Origin: Bacteroidia bacterium
GTDB lineage: Bacteria > Bacteroidota > Bacteroidia > Bacteroidales > Azobacteroidaceae
Reading direction: 5' to 3'
NCBI GenBank assembly: GCA_025999115.1
Contig: BNWW01000014.1
Location: 1-41,913 of the forward strand
DNA: 41,913 nucleotides
The translations under genes and the position numbers were made by a program. Below the pieces are notes generated by a model. The model searched no databases and had not been told where the DNA came from. It worked only from the letters and a program-made list of their open reading frames with translations. Shown one piece after another: positions 16,502 to 25,710 of the stretch (its first letter is position 1; each line of letters starts with the position of its first letter).

Positions 16502-19279
16502 TTATTTCACCACCAGCTTGGTCGAATATTTACCGTTAGCGTTCATTAACCGGGCAATGTATATACCTTTGGTAAGGTTTACCCGGATGCTTGAGGTATT
16601 TTTGGTTACCTCCATACTACTTATAAGAGTTCCCTGGACTGAATAGATATTCAATGTTCCGTTTTCCGGAGCCGTAATATTCAAAGATTCCCCTATTGCC
16701 ACTACGGTAGGTACTATTCTGAATGAGTTGGGTTCGTTTTTTCGAATAGTTGTACCCATACTTTCCTGTGTTTCGAACAATTGAAATTCGGCTAATTGAA
16801 AAGTACTTATTTTGCCATAATACTCGGTCACATAAAGTCTGAAATACCTGTATTCATAGGTAGGAGCGATGGAATATTCCATTGTATGGAAATAACCTGC
16901 AAAATCCTGATTTTGCTGTGAATCCAAGTCGGTCCAAGCTGTTCCATTGTCAGAACCTTGCAATACCCAAGCCTTTGGGTTTCTTTCGAAAGCATCGTTG
17001 GCCGACGTCAGCGTATATTTGTTGATGCTTACGGGTGTTGGATTTTCATATTGTATCCAGACAGGAGCATAACAAAAAGCGGAGCAATATTTGGAAGAAG
17101 CCGACCGGTCGATTAATTTTCCGACAGCTTCACCGTCAATTCCGGCCATTGCTTCACCGGCAGATAATACTGCAGCAGTAATTTTTCCTCCGGGAGTGTT
17201 TGTTACGCTTGATTCAAAAGATTGAGGATGTCCGAAAATTTGCCATTCGCTCAAGTTCAATCCACTGCCTCCCTTATCGGTTATCAATAATCTGAACGAT
17301 TGGTACGAATGGTTTGCCCAATTGCCCAGGTTATCCACAAAATGTACAGTTCTTGTTCCTGCGGCGAAATCTTGATTTTCTTTTGTATCAATGGGCGTCC
17401 AGGCGTCATTTCCGTTTGAGCCTTGCAATTCCCACGAAAATTTAGCAGTTTCTGCGGTTATAGCGTATCCGGAAGTTTCTACCGGCGCATCAAAATCCAC
17501 TTGCACATACACATTGGATGCGGAACTTGGAATATTGAGATTAGTAACCGGGTTATTATCAAACAAACTTTCCAAATCATCGGCAGAAGCTCCAAAGTTG
17601 GAAGTTGTACTGCTACGGTAATCAGTCCTGTCGTGCGATGCAATCCGGGTGAAAGGGTCATAAGCCGGACATTCGGGACAGGTTATTGCCTTATAAACGA
17701 TTTGAGCCATATCGTATGCCCCTTCCTGAGAAGGATGCACTCCATCCGGAATAAGATTATACCTTCCGGCGAAAGGAGTATTAAAGTCTATGATTTCACA
17801 ACCTTTTGCAGCAGCCACATTATTGATCTTCGGGATCATTTTGGACACAATATCTTCGTTGTGAATCGTTCCATTATATCCGAATATAGCATACAGCGGG
17901 TAGCACAAATAGATTTTAGGATGGCTGGGTAACTGTTGGAACGAGGCGACAAGGTCCATGTAATCTCCTTCGTACTCATCGCCATGAGTGTCCCAGTTCC
18001 ATGACGGCATATCGTTGGTACCCAGCTTGATAATAACGATATCGGGATTACTCGCCAAAGCCTGGGTATATTTGGATACCCCCCAGTATGGAGATCCGGT
18101 GTTTTTCAACAGCGTAGCGCCTCCAACACCGCAATTGAGCACTTTATAGTCCTGAGGACCCAAAAGCCCCTGCAAAAATTCGGGGTATCCACTCCAGTCC
18201 GTAATACTGTTTCCGATGCAAGCCACTTTTATCGGATCAAGGAAAAGCTGCCATTCGGCCAATTGAAAGAAGTTGTCGGCGTTTGGAGCGTCCGGACCGT
18301 TGATTTCAGTAATGTAAAGCCGGAAATATTTGTATAGTCCGGTAGTTGGGATAGCGTATTCCATTGTATTGAAAAATCCGGCAAAAAGTTGATTATCGCG
18401 AGTGTCCAAGTCCACCCAGTCATTTCCGTTATTAGTGTTGGAAGCCTGCAATTTCCATGACTTTGGGTTTCTATCGGTCGCATCGTCTGCCGAAGTCAGC
18501 GTATATTTATTGATACTTACTGCGGTCGGACTTTCATACATTATTTCAATCGGACAAATAGAACCTGACCAAACGACAGCACAGAATTTAGTATCCATAT
18601 TCCGGTCTGTTATATCCCCAATAACTTGCCCCACCCAGTTATTACTCCTATTGGAAGATATTGCCCCATCCGGAGTATTGATGATGCTCTGTTTAACATC
18701 GGTATCATATCCAAAAATTTGGAACTCATTCAATCTCAAATCGCTGTTTCCGTTGTATCCGGTCAGATATAATCTGAACGATTTGGATTCAAGGGTAGTC
18801 CAGTTTACAGTCGACAGGTTTTTGTCACTGAAAGGATATGGATCCCAAGGAATATAACACTTAGTTTCAGTACCGAAAGTATGGTTTCTTATATCATCTA
18901 TACCCTGCCAGTCATTATTTACGTTTGCACGCAAGTGCCAAGTAAGTGAAGTTTGAGACGCCGTTAACGAGTAACCGGAAAGCCTCACCTGAGCATCAAA
19001 ATCAAATTGGATATAAAAACCGGCCGGCATGTTTGGAACAAACAATTCCGAGGTCAAGTCATTATCGATCAGTTTCAATAATTGATCCCCGAAAACGGTG
19101 TAGTTGTGATCTCCGGTCTCATCGGTATATCCGGCGGTAATCGTTCTGCAATAATCAGTTCTGTCGTGCGAAGCGATCTGAACGCTTCCGTTGTGAATTT
19201 CGATCATAGGGTTTGCCGCATGCATAAACGCAGGGCGCAATAATAATAAAAGTACAAAAAGAGTAAGATGTTTATTCAT
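16502..19279 (-). CDS. SGNH esterase flanked by discoidin-like domains, T9SS cargo
   Basis: A 925-residue exported protein. It has a signal peptide 1-21 (MNKHLTLFVLLLLLRPAF), F5/8 type C-like domains at about 33-190 and 195-346, an SGNH hydrolase at 349-535 (GNSIT with S358, GVGGAT block, GTND 420-423, PDGVHP with D512/H515), F5/8-like domains at about 543-683 and 687-835, and a T9SS sorting domain 850-925. Each first-type discoidin domain opens with an IASHDRTDY-like strand, and each second-type one carries NPKxWxLQ and TMEYxI motifs, as in the two neighbouring SGNH proteins. A probable surface-exposed carbohydrate esterase; acyl group unknown. It is the first gene of the left block and begins at the ATG of 19279, about 50 bases after a good -7 element. 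The longer reading frame adds 27 residues ahead of the signal peptide and includes promoter sequence, so I reject it. Confidence 0.87.
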   Translation of the reverse strand: MNKHLTLFVLLLLLRPAFMHAANPMIEIHNGSVQIASHDRTDYCRTITAGYTDETGDHNYTVFGDQLLKLIDNDLTSELFVPNMPAGFYIQFDFDAQVRLSGYSLTASQTSLTWHLRANVNNDWQGIDDIRNHTFGTETKCYIPWDPYPFSDKNLSTVNWTTLESKSFRLYLTGYNGNSDLRLNEFQIFGYDTDVKQSIINTPDGAISSNRSNNWVGQVIGDITDRNMDTKFCAVVWSGSICPIEIMYESPTAVSINKYTLTSADDATDRNPKSWKLQASNTNNGNDWVDLDTRDNQLFAGFFNTMEYAIPTTGLYKYFRLYITEINGPDAPNADNFFQLAEWQLFLDPIKVACIGNSITDWSGYPEFLQGLLGPQDYKVLNCGVGGATLLKNTGSPYWGVSKYTQALASNPDIVIIKLGTNDMPSWNWDTHGDEYEGDYMDLVASFQQLPSHPKIYLCYPLYAIFGYNGTIHNEDIVSKMIPKINNVAAAKGCEIIDFNTPFAGRYNLIPDGVHPSQEGAYDMAQIVYKAITCPECPAYDPFTRIASHDRTDYRSSTTSNFGASADDLESLFDNNPVTNLNIPSSASNVYVQVDFDAPVETSGYAITAETAKFSWELQGSNGNDAWTPIDTKENQDFAAGTRTVHFVDNLGNWANHSYQSFRLLITDKGGSGLNLSEWQIFGHPQSFESSVTNTPGGKITAAVLSAGEAMAGIDGEAVGKLIDRSASSKYCSAFCYAPVWIQYENPTPVSINKYTLTSANDAFERNPKAWVLQGSDNGTAWTDLDSQQNQDFAGYFHTMEYSIAPTYEYRYFRLYVTEYYGKISTFQLAEFQLFETQESMGTTIRKNEPNSFRIVPTVVAIGESLNITAPENGTLNIYSVQGTLISSMEVTKNTSSIRVNLTKGIYIARLMNANGKYSTKLVVK
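19226..19279 (-). repeat. Signal-peptide-coding direct repeat, copy 2
   Basis: Partner of the repeat at 16368-16424, covering the start codon and signal-peptide codons of the first SGNH gene of the block. Confidence 0.8.
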
Positions 19280-19336
19280 GATAACGATAATTTTATATGG
19301 TAAAACTTGTTTACCTGTTAATATTAAACTGTCATG

Positions 19337-19344
19337 CAAAGGTA
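19337..19344 (-). promoter_or_regulatory. Bacteroidota -7 promoter element (TACCTTTG)
   Basis: Read on the minus strand this is TACCTTTG, an exact match to the Bacteroidota housekeeping -7 consensus TAnnTTTG, about 60 bases ahead of the first SGNH start codon. A TTTG lies 13 bases further upstream, closer than the usual -33 spacing, so the -33 half is doubtful. Confidence 0.5.
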
Positions 19345-19487
19345 TAACCTTCAAAATCAAACCGGGTATGCTGGAATTTCAAATAGGTATACACGATTTT
19401 AAAAATGCCGGGGTGAAAAGTCACTTTGTATATTTTATTAACCGTATAGACTAATTTGAAATCATAACATACTTCCATTTAAATCAT

Positions 19488-19507
19488 CGGTTGTATATTC
19501 GCAACCG
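19488..19507 (+). promoter_or_regulatory. Short perfect hairpin in the SusCD-operon leader
   Basis: CGGTTG at 19488-19493 and CAACCG at 19502-19507 are perfectly complementary around an eight-base AT-rich loop, 80 bases before the start codon. It could be an operator half-site pair or an RNA stem in the leader. Nothing identifies a binding protein. Confidence 0.3.
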
Positions 19508-19587
19508 TTTAGTCATTGCAAGAGTTTCTAACACTTTCATGTCAAACATAAAATAATTTTTTATAAACACTTTAAATTTTCAAACTC

Positions 19588-20796
19588 ATGAAGAAGAATT
19601 TATTACTTTTTGCATTAGGAGCTATTTTTTGCAGTTCCATTTATGCCGGCGACGTTAAAATCGCGGAAGAGTTCAATGATCCGGCTAAAACATGGACGGG
19701 CGACAACATTGAATGGTTTATTGACACCGGACAACTCGGTTTGTCGGTTACTCCCGGTTCGGGTTGGGGTGTAGCCTGGTCATCCAACTACTATACCGTT
19801 AACTTGGATACTTATCCATGGATTGCCGTTTATATGGATGAATACACAGGCGCATGGGGTTTAAAAGCGGTTAATGGCCTCGACGTGAGAACTGCTACAC
19901 CTATCGAACTTCCAATGTCGCAAGCCATCGTGCTGGGAAATAACATTTTCTGCTGGAACGTAAAAGACATCACAGGCTGGTCGGGTACAATCGACGGATT
20001 TATACAATTTGCCATGACTTCAAGCGGAGGCAGTATTATTGTCGATTGGCTGCGGTCTTATGCCACTTTGGAAGAAATCGAGGCATTACCCGAAGCAAGC
20101 GGAGGAAGACCCCATATCAATGACGAATTTAATTCGATGGGAGATTGGACTCCTCATTATAATTGTACGGACGTAAACGTATCAAACGGTACGGTACATT
20201 TTGCACAAGGCGCTGTTGATGGTTTTTGTTTATTCCAAATGCCTTCCGCACTTTATGATCTCAATGCATATCCGGTTCTGGCAGTGAAAATTGATAGCAA
20301 AAGCCGTCCCGACTTAAATTTCCTGATGAAATTAAACAACGGAGCCGCAGAGGCGGTTATGCGTATCAGGGATATTTACCCGGAAGAATACGCAGCTTCT
20401 GAGGTATATGCATGGAATCTTAAGGAAATCTGGGGGCAACTCAATGTTTCGGGAGTTGTTATATCCAATATTCAGTTCGTTATAGAAGGCAGTACGGGAG
20501 ATAATGTCACCATAGACTGGTTGCGTTCTTTCAAAGACTTCGACGAGTTCTACGACTTTATCGACGCCGGCGACGCGGGCTTCAAACCCAATCCTGTTTC
20601 AGATTTACAAATTACTCAGGAAAATAAAATACTGCATATCACAGGAACTAACGTTTCCAATGTAAAAGTATATAATGTATTGGGAGGCCTTGTTGCTTCA
20701 ACGCAATCACCGGAAGTGAATCTTCAAGATGTACCGAATGGAATGTATATTATAAAGGTTAATAATATTAATACTTTCAAGGTTATCGTGAAATGA
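19588..20796 (+). CDS. T9SS-tailed two-repeat protein, putative surface glycan-binding
   Basis: A 402-residue protein with signal peptide MKKNLLLFALGAIFCSSIYA. Two similar beta-rich repeats follow. Repeat 1 (about 23-165) starts KIAEEFNDPAKTW and ends IIVDWLRSY; repeat 2 (about 173-318) starts HINDEFNSMGDW and ends VTIDWLRSF. The rest (about 330-402, starting FKPNPVSDLQI, ending MYIIKVNNINTFKVIVK) is a T9SS type A sorting domain. I see no catalytic motif. The jelly-roll-like pattern and the repeated DWLRS ending recall carbohydrate-binding proteins of Bacteroidota loci (DUF4979-like), but I cannot assign a family firmly. It opens the SusCD operon, and its stop overlaps the SusC start as ATGA, implying translational coupling. 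By position it may act as a surface glycan-binding protein, doing the job usually given to SusE/SusF-like lipoproteins downstream of SusD, but delivered by T9SS. Function is inferred. Confidence 0.75.
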   Translation: MKKNLLLFALGAIFCSSIYAGDVKIAEEFNDPAKTWTGDNIEWFIDTGQLGLSVTPGSGWGVAWSSNYYTVNLDTYPWIAVYMDEYTGAWGLKAVNGLDVRTATPIELPMSQAIVLGNNIFCWNVKDITGWSGTIDGFIQFAMTSSGGSIIVDWLRSYATLEEIEALPEASGGRPHINDEFNSMGDWTPHYNCTDVNVSNGTVHFAQGAVDGFCLFQMPSALYDLNAYPVLAVKIDSKSRPDLNFLMKLNNGAAEAVMRIRDIYPEEYAASEVYAWNLKEIWGQLNVSGVVISNIQFVIEGSTGDNVTIDWLRSFKDFDEFYDFIDAGDAGFKPNPVSDLQITQENKILHITGTNVSNVKVYNVLGGLVASTQSPEVNLQDVPNGMYIIKVNNINTFKVIVK

Positions 20797-23700
20797 ATAA
20801 ACTATTCAATATGAATCTAATAAAATTAAGAATATTGGTTTGCCTGACAATTCTTTGTGTTTGCCCGGTTTTTGCACAAAGCAAAGTCATCAAAGGAAAA
20901 GTCATAGATGCCAATACGAATGAAAGTCTTCCCGGTGTAACTATCACCGGTACTCAAACCGGTGCCATAAGCGACATTGAGGGGGAATTTCAAATCAGTA
21001 TAAACACATCTGATGACAACAGCGTCCTGTCTTTCTCAAGTATAGGATACAAGGCAAAAAAAGTAAAAATCGACCCAAACAGCTCTTATCTGGAAGTCCG
21101 TATGGAAGAAGACACCCATGAGCTGGAAGGAGTTGTTGTTGTGGGATACGGCGTACAGAAAAAAGTGACATTGACCGGTTCCGTCGGTTCCGTCGGAGAA
21201 AAACCGTTTTTAGATAAGCCGACAAACAATGCCGTATCTTCCCTGCAAGGCCAGATTCCGGGATTAACCATAATGAAAGGAAACAGTGTGCCGGGAGATG
21301 AAAATTGGGACATTAAAATACGAGGTTCTGCCTCCATTAATAATACCAGACCACTGGTGATTATTGATGGGATCCCTGCCGTAGATCAAGACGAGTTATT
21401 TTATTTGAATGCATCCGACATAGAAAACATTTCGGTCTTAAAAGATGCTTCCGCTTCAATATACGGCGCAAGGGCTGCCGGAGGCGTTATCTTGGTGACA
21501 ACTAAAAAAGGAAAAGCAGGAAAAACTCAATTGACCTACAACGGAAACATGTCTTTGAGCTACTTGGGACGCAACCGGCCTGTAATGTCTGTTCAACAAT
21601 GGATTACCACATTAGATGAGGCTTACACAAATATCGGCAGACCCGAAGAAAACCCATTCGGCCAATATAAAGACTATTTTCTAAACCCGGATAACGGCGC
21701 AACAGTCCTGAATCCCGGCCCGTTTAACGATACTTATGATATTTGTTTTTTCGATACGGACTGGAAAAAAGTGCTGTATGGCAATGGTGTTTATACTACG
21801 CATGATGTTGCATTAAGCGGAGGCAGCGAAAATAATAACTACTATGTATCTTTCGGATATACCCATCAGGACGACATTCTTAAAGTCAAATTGTATGACG
21901 ATAAATACAGTCTTCGCCTCAGCGATAACATGAAGCTGTTGAATAATAAGCTAAACGTTGGTATTAAAATGACATTCGAGCAGGAAGACCGGCTGAAGCC
22001 ATCTCTATTGGAAAACGGATTCGGCGCCTACTCGGCGTGGGTAGTTCAACCCGGAATGCCTGTATATACTCAATCGGGAAATTACTATGCATGGGGAGGG
22101 CAACCTTCTTTGCTTGGGGCGCTTGGCAGTTGCGGAAATTTCACTGAAGTTTGGCACCGGTTGAATACCGGCGTGGACGCAACCTACAGCATTACCAAAG
22201 AATTAAGTTTAACAGGACAATTAGGCTTGAACTATTGGTGGTATAATGCCGAAAAACAAGTCAAACAGGCAACGTTCTATTCTTATGACGATCAATGGTC
22301 TATGCAATATCCGAATATCAACGATACCGAATATGGCACTGCCCGTGATTTGCACCGGCATAAGACATACCAGCTATATGCAACTTATGAAAAAAACATC
22401 CATCAAGCGCATAATTTCAAGTGGATGCTGGGAGGTTCCGCCGAAGACGAAAAATACCAATGGCTTAATGTGAATGTAAAAAACATTACCAGCGATCTCT
22501 TATCTCTTACGGCAGGCGACAAATCAACATTGGGATATGGTGAAAATAAATATGCGTGGAGTCTGGCTTCCGTATTCAGCCGTCTCAACTACGACTATAA
22601 AGGAAAATACCTGATAGAAGGGAATTTCAGGAGCGACGGCGCATCTCAGTTCATAAAAGAAAAACGATGGAAAAGCTTTGGCGGAGTTTCACTCGGCTGG
22701 CGCGCTTCGGAAGAAAGTTTTATGAAAAATTTGAATTTCTTCGATAACTTGAAATGGAGAGGCTCGTATGGAAACTCAGGCAACCAATCGGGTATCTCCT
22801 ATTACGACTATATTCAATTTTTAAGCTTCGGCAATTCTTACCCTTTCGGAGACAGTTACACAAAAACCCGGACTGCCGGCTTAGGCTCTCTGGCAAGCCC
22901 TCTTCGCACATGGGAAACCATCGTTTCGGGGAACCTTGGCTTAGACTTCGCTTTTCTGCATAACAGGCTCAGCGGAAGCGTAGATATTTTCCGCAAAAAG
23001 AACATCAACATGTTGATCGGGTTGACTTATCCGGCTCAGATAGGCGCCGATGTTCCTGCTTCAAATAACGGTAAAATGACAACAAAAGGTTTTGAAATAA
23101 ATCTTACATGGTCTGATAAAATCGGAAAAGATTTTAAATATTCTTTGACCGGAAATCTGGCTGATGCCAAAACTGTCATTGACTATATAGACGGAGGGAG
23201 TGCTATCAATGTTTTCGGCCCTACCTTTGCACGTCAGGGATACCCCATAAACGCCTACTTCGGGTATGTTTATGATGGCGTTATACGCTCTCAAGAAGAA
23301 CTGGACGCATATAAGGAAACTTTCCCCAATGGAGGCCTTCCGGCTGATCTTGGTATTGGAGACGCTAAATACTTGGATGCCAACGGTACCGGACATTTCG
23401 ACCGTAGCGGCACAGAAAACTTAGTATATATCGGTTCGCAAGACCCGCGCTATACTTACGGGATAAATCTCAATATGGAATACAAGGGTTTTGACTTTAC
23501 CACATTCTTTCAGGGTGTTGGGGATATATGGACTTTCAGGGCCGATAACAAACCGTTTGTAGCTTGGTGGAATAATGCCTCTTCCGGTTTCTATGGCAAC
23601 ACCTACAACAATAATCCCGAATCACCCTTGTATAATTCCGGTGCTTATTATCCCAGAATAATGGCCGGTGGTGATGTGAAAACTTACAACTGGGATCGTA

Positions 23701-23945
23701 TGTCCACCATGAATGTGATTAATCAGGCCTATTGCCGGCTGAAAAACATCTCATTGGGATATACATTCCCTCAACAATGGCTCGACAAAGCCGGTATTTC
23801 CAAGCTGAGAGTGTATGTTACAGGAACAGACCTCTGGGAATGGGTAAAAAATGATGATGGCTATGATCCGGAAAGGATTGGTGACAATTATAAAAAACAC
23901 CCTGCTGTCCGGTCGGTTAGCTTTGGAATAAATCTTAATTTCTAA
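20793..23945 (+). CDS. SusC-like TonB-dependent outer-membrane transporter
   Basis: A 1050-residue outer-membrane importer for oligosaccharides, energised by TonB and working with the SusD-like lipoprotein encoded 10 bases downstream. The signal peptide probably starts at the internal Met 7 (base 20811, MNLIKLRILVCLTILC). A CarboxypepD_reg-like domain follows (about 30-110, KVIKGKVIDANTNESLPGV), then the SusC signature EGVVVVGYGVQKK at about 111-123, the plug domain with IRGSASINNTRPLVIIDGIP and VLKDASASIYGARAAGGVI, and a long beta-barrel ending in SFGINLNF with the usual terminal aromatic residue. There is no N-terminal STN signalling domain, so it is not a transducer for an anti-sigma factor. 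The annotated ATG overlaps the previous stop by four bases; either that start or base 20811 gives a functional protein. The barrel does not reveal the substrate, but neighbouring enzymes point to mannose-rich oligosaccharides. Confidence 0.95.
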   Translation: MNKLFNMNLIKLRILVCLTILCVCPVFAQSKVIKGKVIDANTNESLPGVTITGTQTGAISDIEGEFQISINTSDDNSVLSFSSIGYKAKKVKIDPNSSYLEVRMEEDTHELEGVVVVGYGVQKKVTLTGSVGSVGEKPFLDKPTNNAVSSLQGQIPGLTIMKGNSVPGDENWDIKIRGSASINNTRPLVIIDGIPAVDQDELFYLNASDIENISVLKDASASIYGARAAGGVILVTTKKGKAGKTQLTYNGNMSLSYLGRNRPVMSVQQWITTLDEAYTNIGRPEENPFGQYKDYFLNPDNGATVLNPGPFNDTYDICFFDTDWKKVLYGNGVYTTHDVALSGGSENNNYYVSFGYTHQDDILKVKLYDDKYSLRLSDNMKLLNNKLNVGIKMTFEQEDRLKPSLLENGFGAYSAWVVQPGMPVYTQSGNYYAWGGQPSLLGALGSCGNFTEVWHRLNTGVDATYSITKELSLTGQLGLNYWWYNAEKQVKQATFYSYDDQWSMQYPNINDTEYGTARDLHRHKTYQLYATYEKNIHQAHNFKWMLGGSAEDEKYQWLNVNVKNITSDLLSLTAGDKSTLGYGENKYAWSLASVFSRLNYDYKGKYLIEGNFRSDGASQFIKEKRWKSFGGVSLGWRASEESFMKNLNFFDNLKWRGSYGNSGNQSGISYYDYIQFLSFGNSYPFGDSYTKTRTAGLGSLASPLRTWETIVSGNLGLDFAFLHNRLSGSVDIFRKKNINMLIGLTYPAQIGADVPASNNGKMTTKGFEINLTWSDKIGKDFKYSLTGNLADAKTVIDYIDGGSAINVFGPTFARQGYPINAYFGYVYDGVIRSQEELDAYKETFPNGGLPADLGIGDAKYLDANGTGHFDRSGTENLVYIGSQDPRYTYGINLNMEYKGFDFTTFFQGVGDIWTFRADNKPFVAWWNNASSGFYGNTYNNNPESPLYNSGAYYPRIMAGGDVKTYNWDRMSTMNVINQAYCRLKNISLGYTFPQQWLDKAGISKLRVYVTGTDLWEWVKNDDGYDPERIGDNYKKHPAVRSVSFGINLNF

Positions 23946-23955
23946 AAAGAAAAAC

Positions 23956-25710
23956 ATGATGAACAGATTAAAAATTTTCACAATAGCGTTATTTGCATCT
24001 ATCTTATTTTCGTGCGATGATTATTTAACGCAAATACCGGAAACATTAGTAAGTGATCCTGCATTTTGGAAAACAGAAGCAGACTTCAAAGATGCAGCAA
24101 GCGACTTTTACCGTGATTTGAAAGGATACGACGCCGACGACATGAATTCTGATATATTCTGCTGGTATGGGAATGCGGCGCCAACTTCGGTAAGTCGAGG
24201 AGATATTAGTATCCCCGTCAAAGATGACAGATATTCGGAACTTTATAAATTTATAAGGAAAACAAATTATCTGCTGGAAAAAGCAAAGGATTTTCCGGAT
24301 CAAAACAAAATCAAACCATATATTGCCGAAGCTCATTTTTTCAGAGCTTACCACTATCTCCGGTTATTTGAAAGTTATGGAGGAGTAATCATTGTAGAAC
24401 GACCCTTGGATTTGAATTCACCGGAATTGAAAATCGCGAGAAGCGACAGGGAAACTACATTCAAATTTATCATTGATGATCTGGATAAAGCCATCTCCGG
24501 TCTTCCCTGGGAAAATCAAATTTCTTCTTCCGACAAGGGACGTGTTTCCAAACAAGCGGCTTATGGCTTGAAGGCTCGTATCTCTCTTTTTGAAGGTACA
24601 TGGAGAAAATTCAGAGGCAGAGGCAATTGGGAAAAGCTGTTGGAAGATGCCGTAACTTGTTCGGACGAAGTGATTAAAAGTAACCGGTATCAGATATTCA
24701 ACTTTCCGCAAGCCATTTCAACAAGCCTTAGCGGAGGTCTGGGAATTTACAGCTATAAATATTTGTTCATTCTGGACAATGTGCAATGTAACTGGGCAAG
24801 TAAAACAAAGGCCGACAACAAAGAATATATTCTGTCTCAAAGACTTGATAGAAATGCAGGAATTGTTAAAGAAGGCTTGACCTATATTCAATACTTCTCT
24901 CCAACCAAAAAATTGATGGATATGTACTTGTGTAGAAACGGATTGCCAATACACTACAATAACAGAAATAACGATCAATTTCTTGGATATGGCACATACA
25001 ATTCCGAATATCAGAACCGGGATACGCGCCTGACCAGTGTTGTTCAACAGCAAGACAGCCTGTATTACGGACCGGGAGTAATGTCCCTCTGGGGAAATCC
25101 GAATCCTGTCGCTACAGCATACAACAACCGGTTTGGCGCCGCTTCTGTTACCGGTTATTATTGCAATAAGTTTGTAGAAGAAACAAATAATGCCAGCCAA
25201 TCGTATGATCTTCCGGAAATCAGGTATGCCGAAGTTTTGTTGACTTATGCGGAAGCTTTATATGAACGTTATGGGAGTATTTCCGACGAGGACTTAAGCA
25301 AAAGTATCAATCTTCTGAGAGAAAGAGGACAAGTTACAGGATTAACAAATGCGTTGGTCAATGATAACGGCTTGGATATGAGAACTCAAATAAGAAACGA
25401 GCGTACCGTAGAACTTCAAATGGAAGGATTCCGGCTGAAAGACCTGAAACGTTGGAATACAGCGAGAGAGGAAATGCCTCAATCCATTTGTGGTTTCTAT
25501 ATTGCCAACCGTTCTCCATGGGCGCGTAAATTCGGCGCTTTCAAAACCGACGAAAACGGATTTTATTTATACCAGTCATCCGAAAACCGCCAATGGTTCG
25601 ACTACTATGAATTGTATCCGTTGCCTTCGCAGGAAATAGAATTAAATTCCAATTTGAAACAAAATCCCGGATACTACGGGGCAGATCCGGACAATACAAT
25701 CGTTTATTGA
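23956..25710 (+). CDS. SusD/RagB-like surface glycan-binding lipoprotein
   Basis: A 584-residue lipoprotein that caps SusC and delivers glycan to it. The signal peptide ends in the lipobox LFSC with lipidated Cys 20, followed by the family opening DDYLTQIPETLVSDPAFWKTEADF. The TPR-like helical scaffold is visible in KTNYLLEKAKDF, IAEAHFFRAYHYLRLFESYGG and AAYGLKARISLFEG. The C-terminal SusD signature is visible in EIRYAEVLLTYAEALYE, IRNERTVELQMEGFRLKDLKRW and LYPLPSQEIELN. Length is normal for the family. Two adjacent ATG codons (23956, 23959) could start it. It is the last gene of the plus-strand operon; no SusE/SusF-like gene follows, only the non-coding region with the long inverted repeat. 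Confidence 0.95.
   Translation: MMNRLKIFTIALFASILFSCDDYLTQIPETLVSDPAFWKTEADFKDAASDFYRDLKGYDADDMNSDIFCWYGNAAPTSVSRGDISIPVKDDRYSELYKFIRKTNYLLEKAKDFPDQNKIKPYIAEAHFFRAYHYLRLFESYGGVIIVERPLDLNSPELKIARSDRETTFKFIIDDLDKAISGLPWENQISSSDKGRVSKQAAYGLKARISLFEGTWRKFRGRGNWEKLLEDAVTCSDEVIKSNRYQIFNFPQAISTSLSGGLGIYSYKYLFILDNVQCNWASKTKADNKEYILSQRLDRNAGIVKEGLTYIQYFSPTKKLMDMYLCRNGLPIHYNNRNNDQFLGYGTYNSEYQNRDTRLTSVVQQQDSLYYGPGVMSLWGNPNPVATAYNNRFGAASVTGYYCNKFVEETNNASQSYDLPEIRYAEVLLTYAEALYERYGSISDEDLSKSINLLRERGQVTGLTNALVNDNGLDMRTQIRNERTVELQMEGFRLKDLKRWNTAREEMPQSICGFYIANRSPWARKFGAFKTDENGFYLYQSSENRQWFDYYELYPLPSQEIELNSNLKQNPGYYGADPDNTIVY

Larger units (their letters stand above)
19280..19587. promoter_or_regulatory. Divergent promoter region between SGNH block and SusCD operon
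   Basis: These 308 bases contain no gene and separate two divergent operons, so both main promoters should lie here. For the minus strand there is a perfect TAnnTTTG -7 element at 19337-19344. For the plus strand I see only a weak candidate: TTTG at 19425-19428, then about 23 bases later TAATTTG at 19452-19458, which would leave a ~120-base leader. The leader contains a small perfect hairpin (19488-19507). I recognise no riboswitch. Confidence 0.6.
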
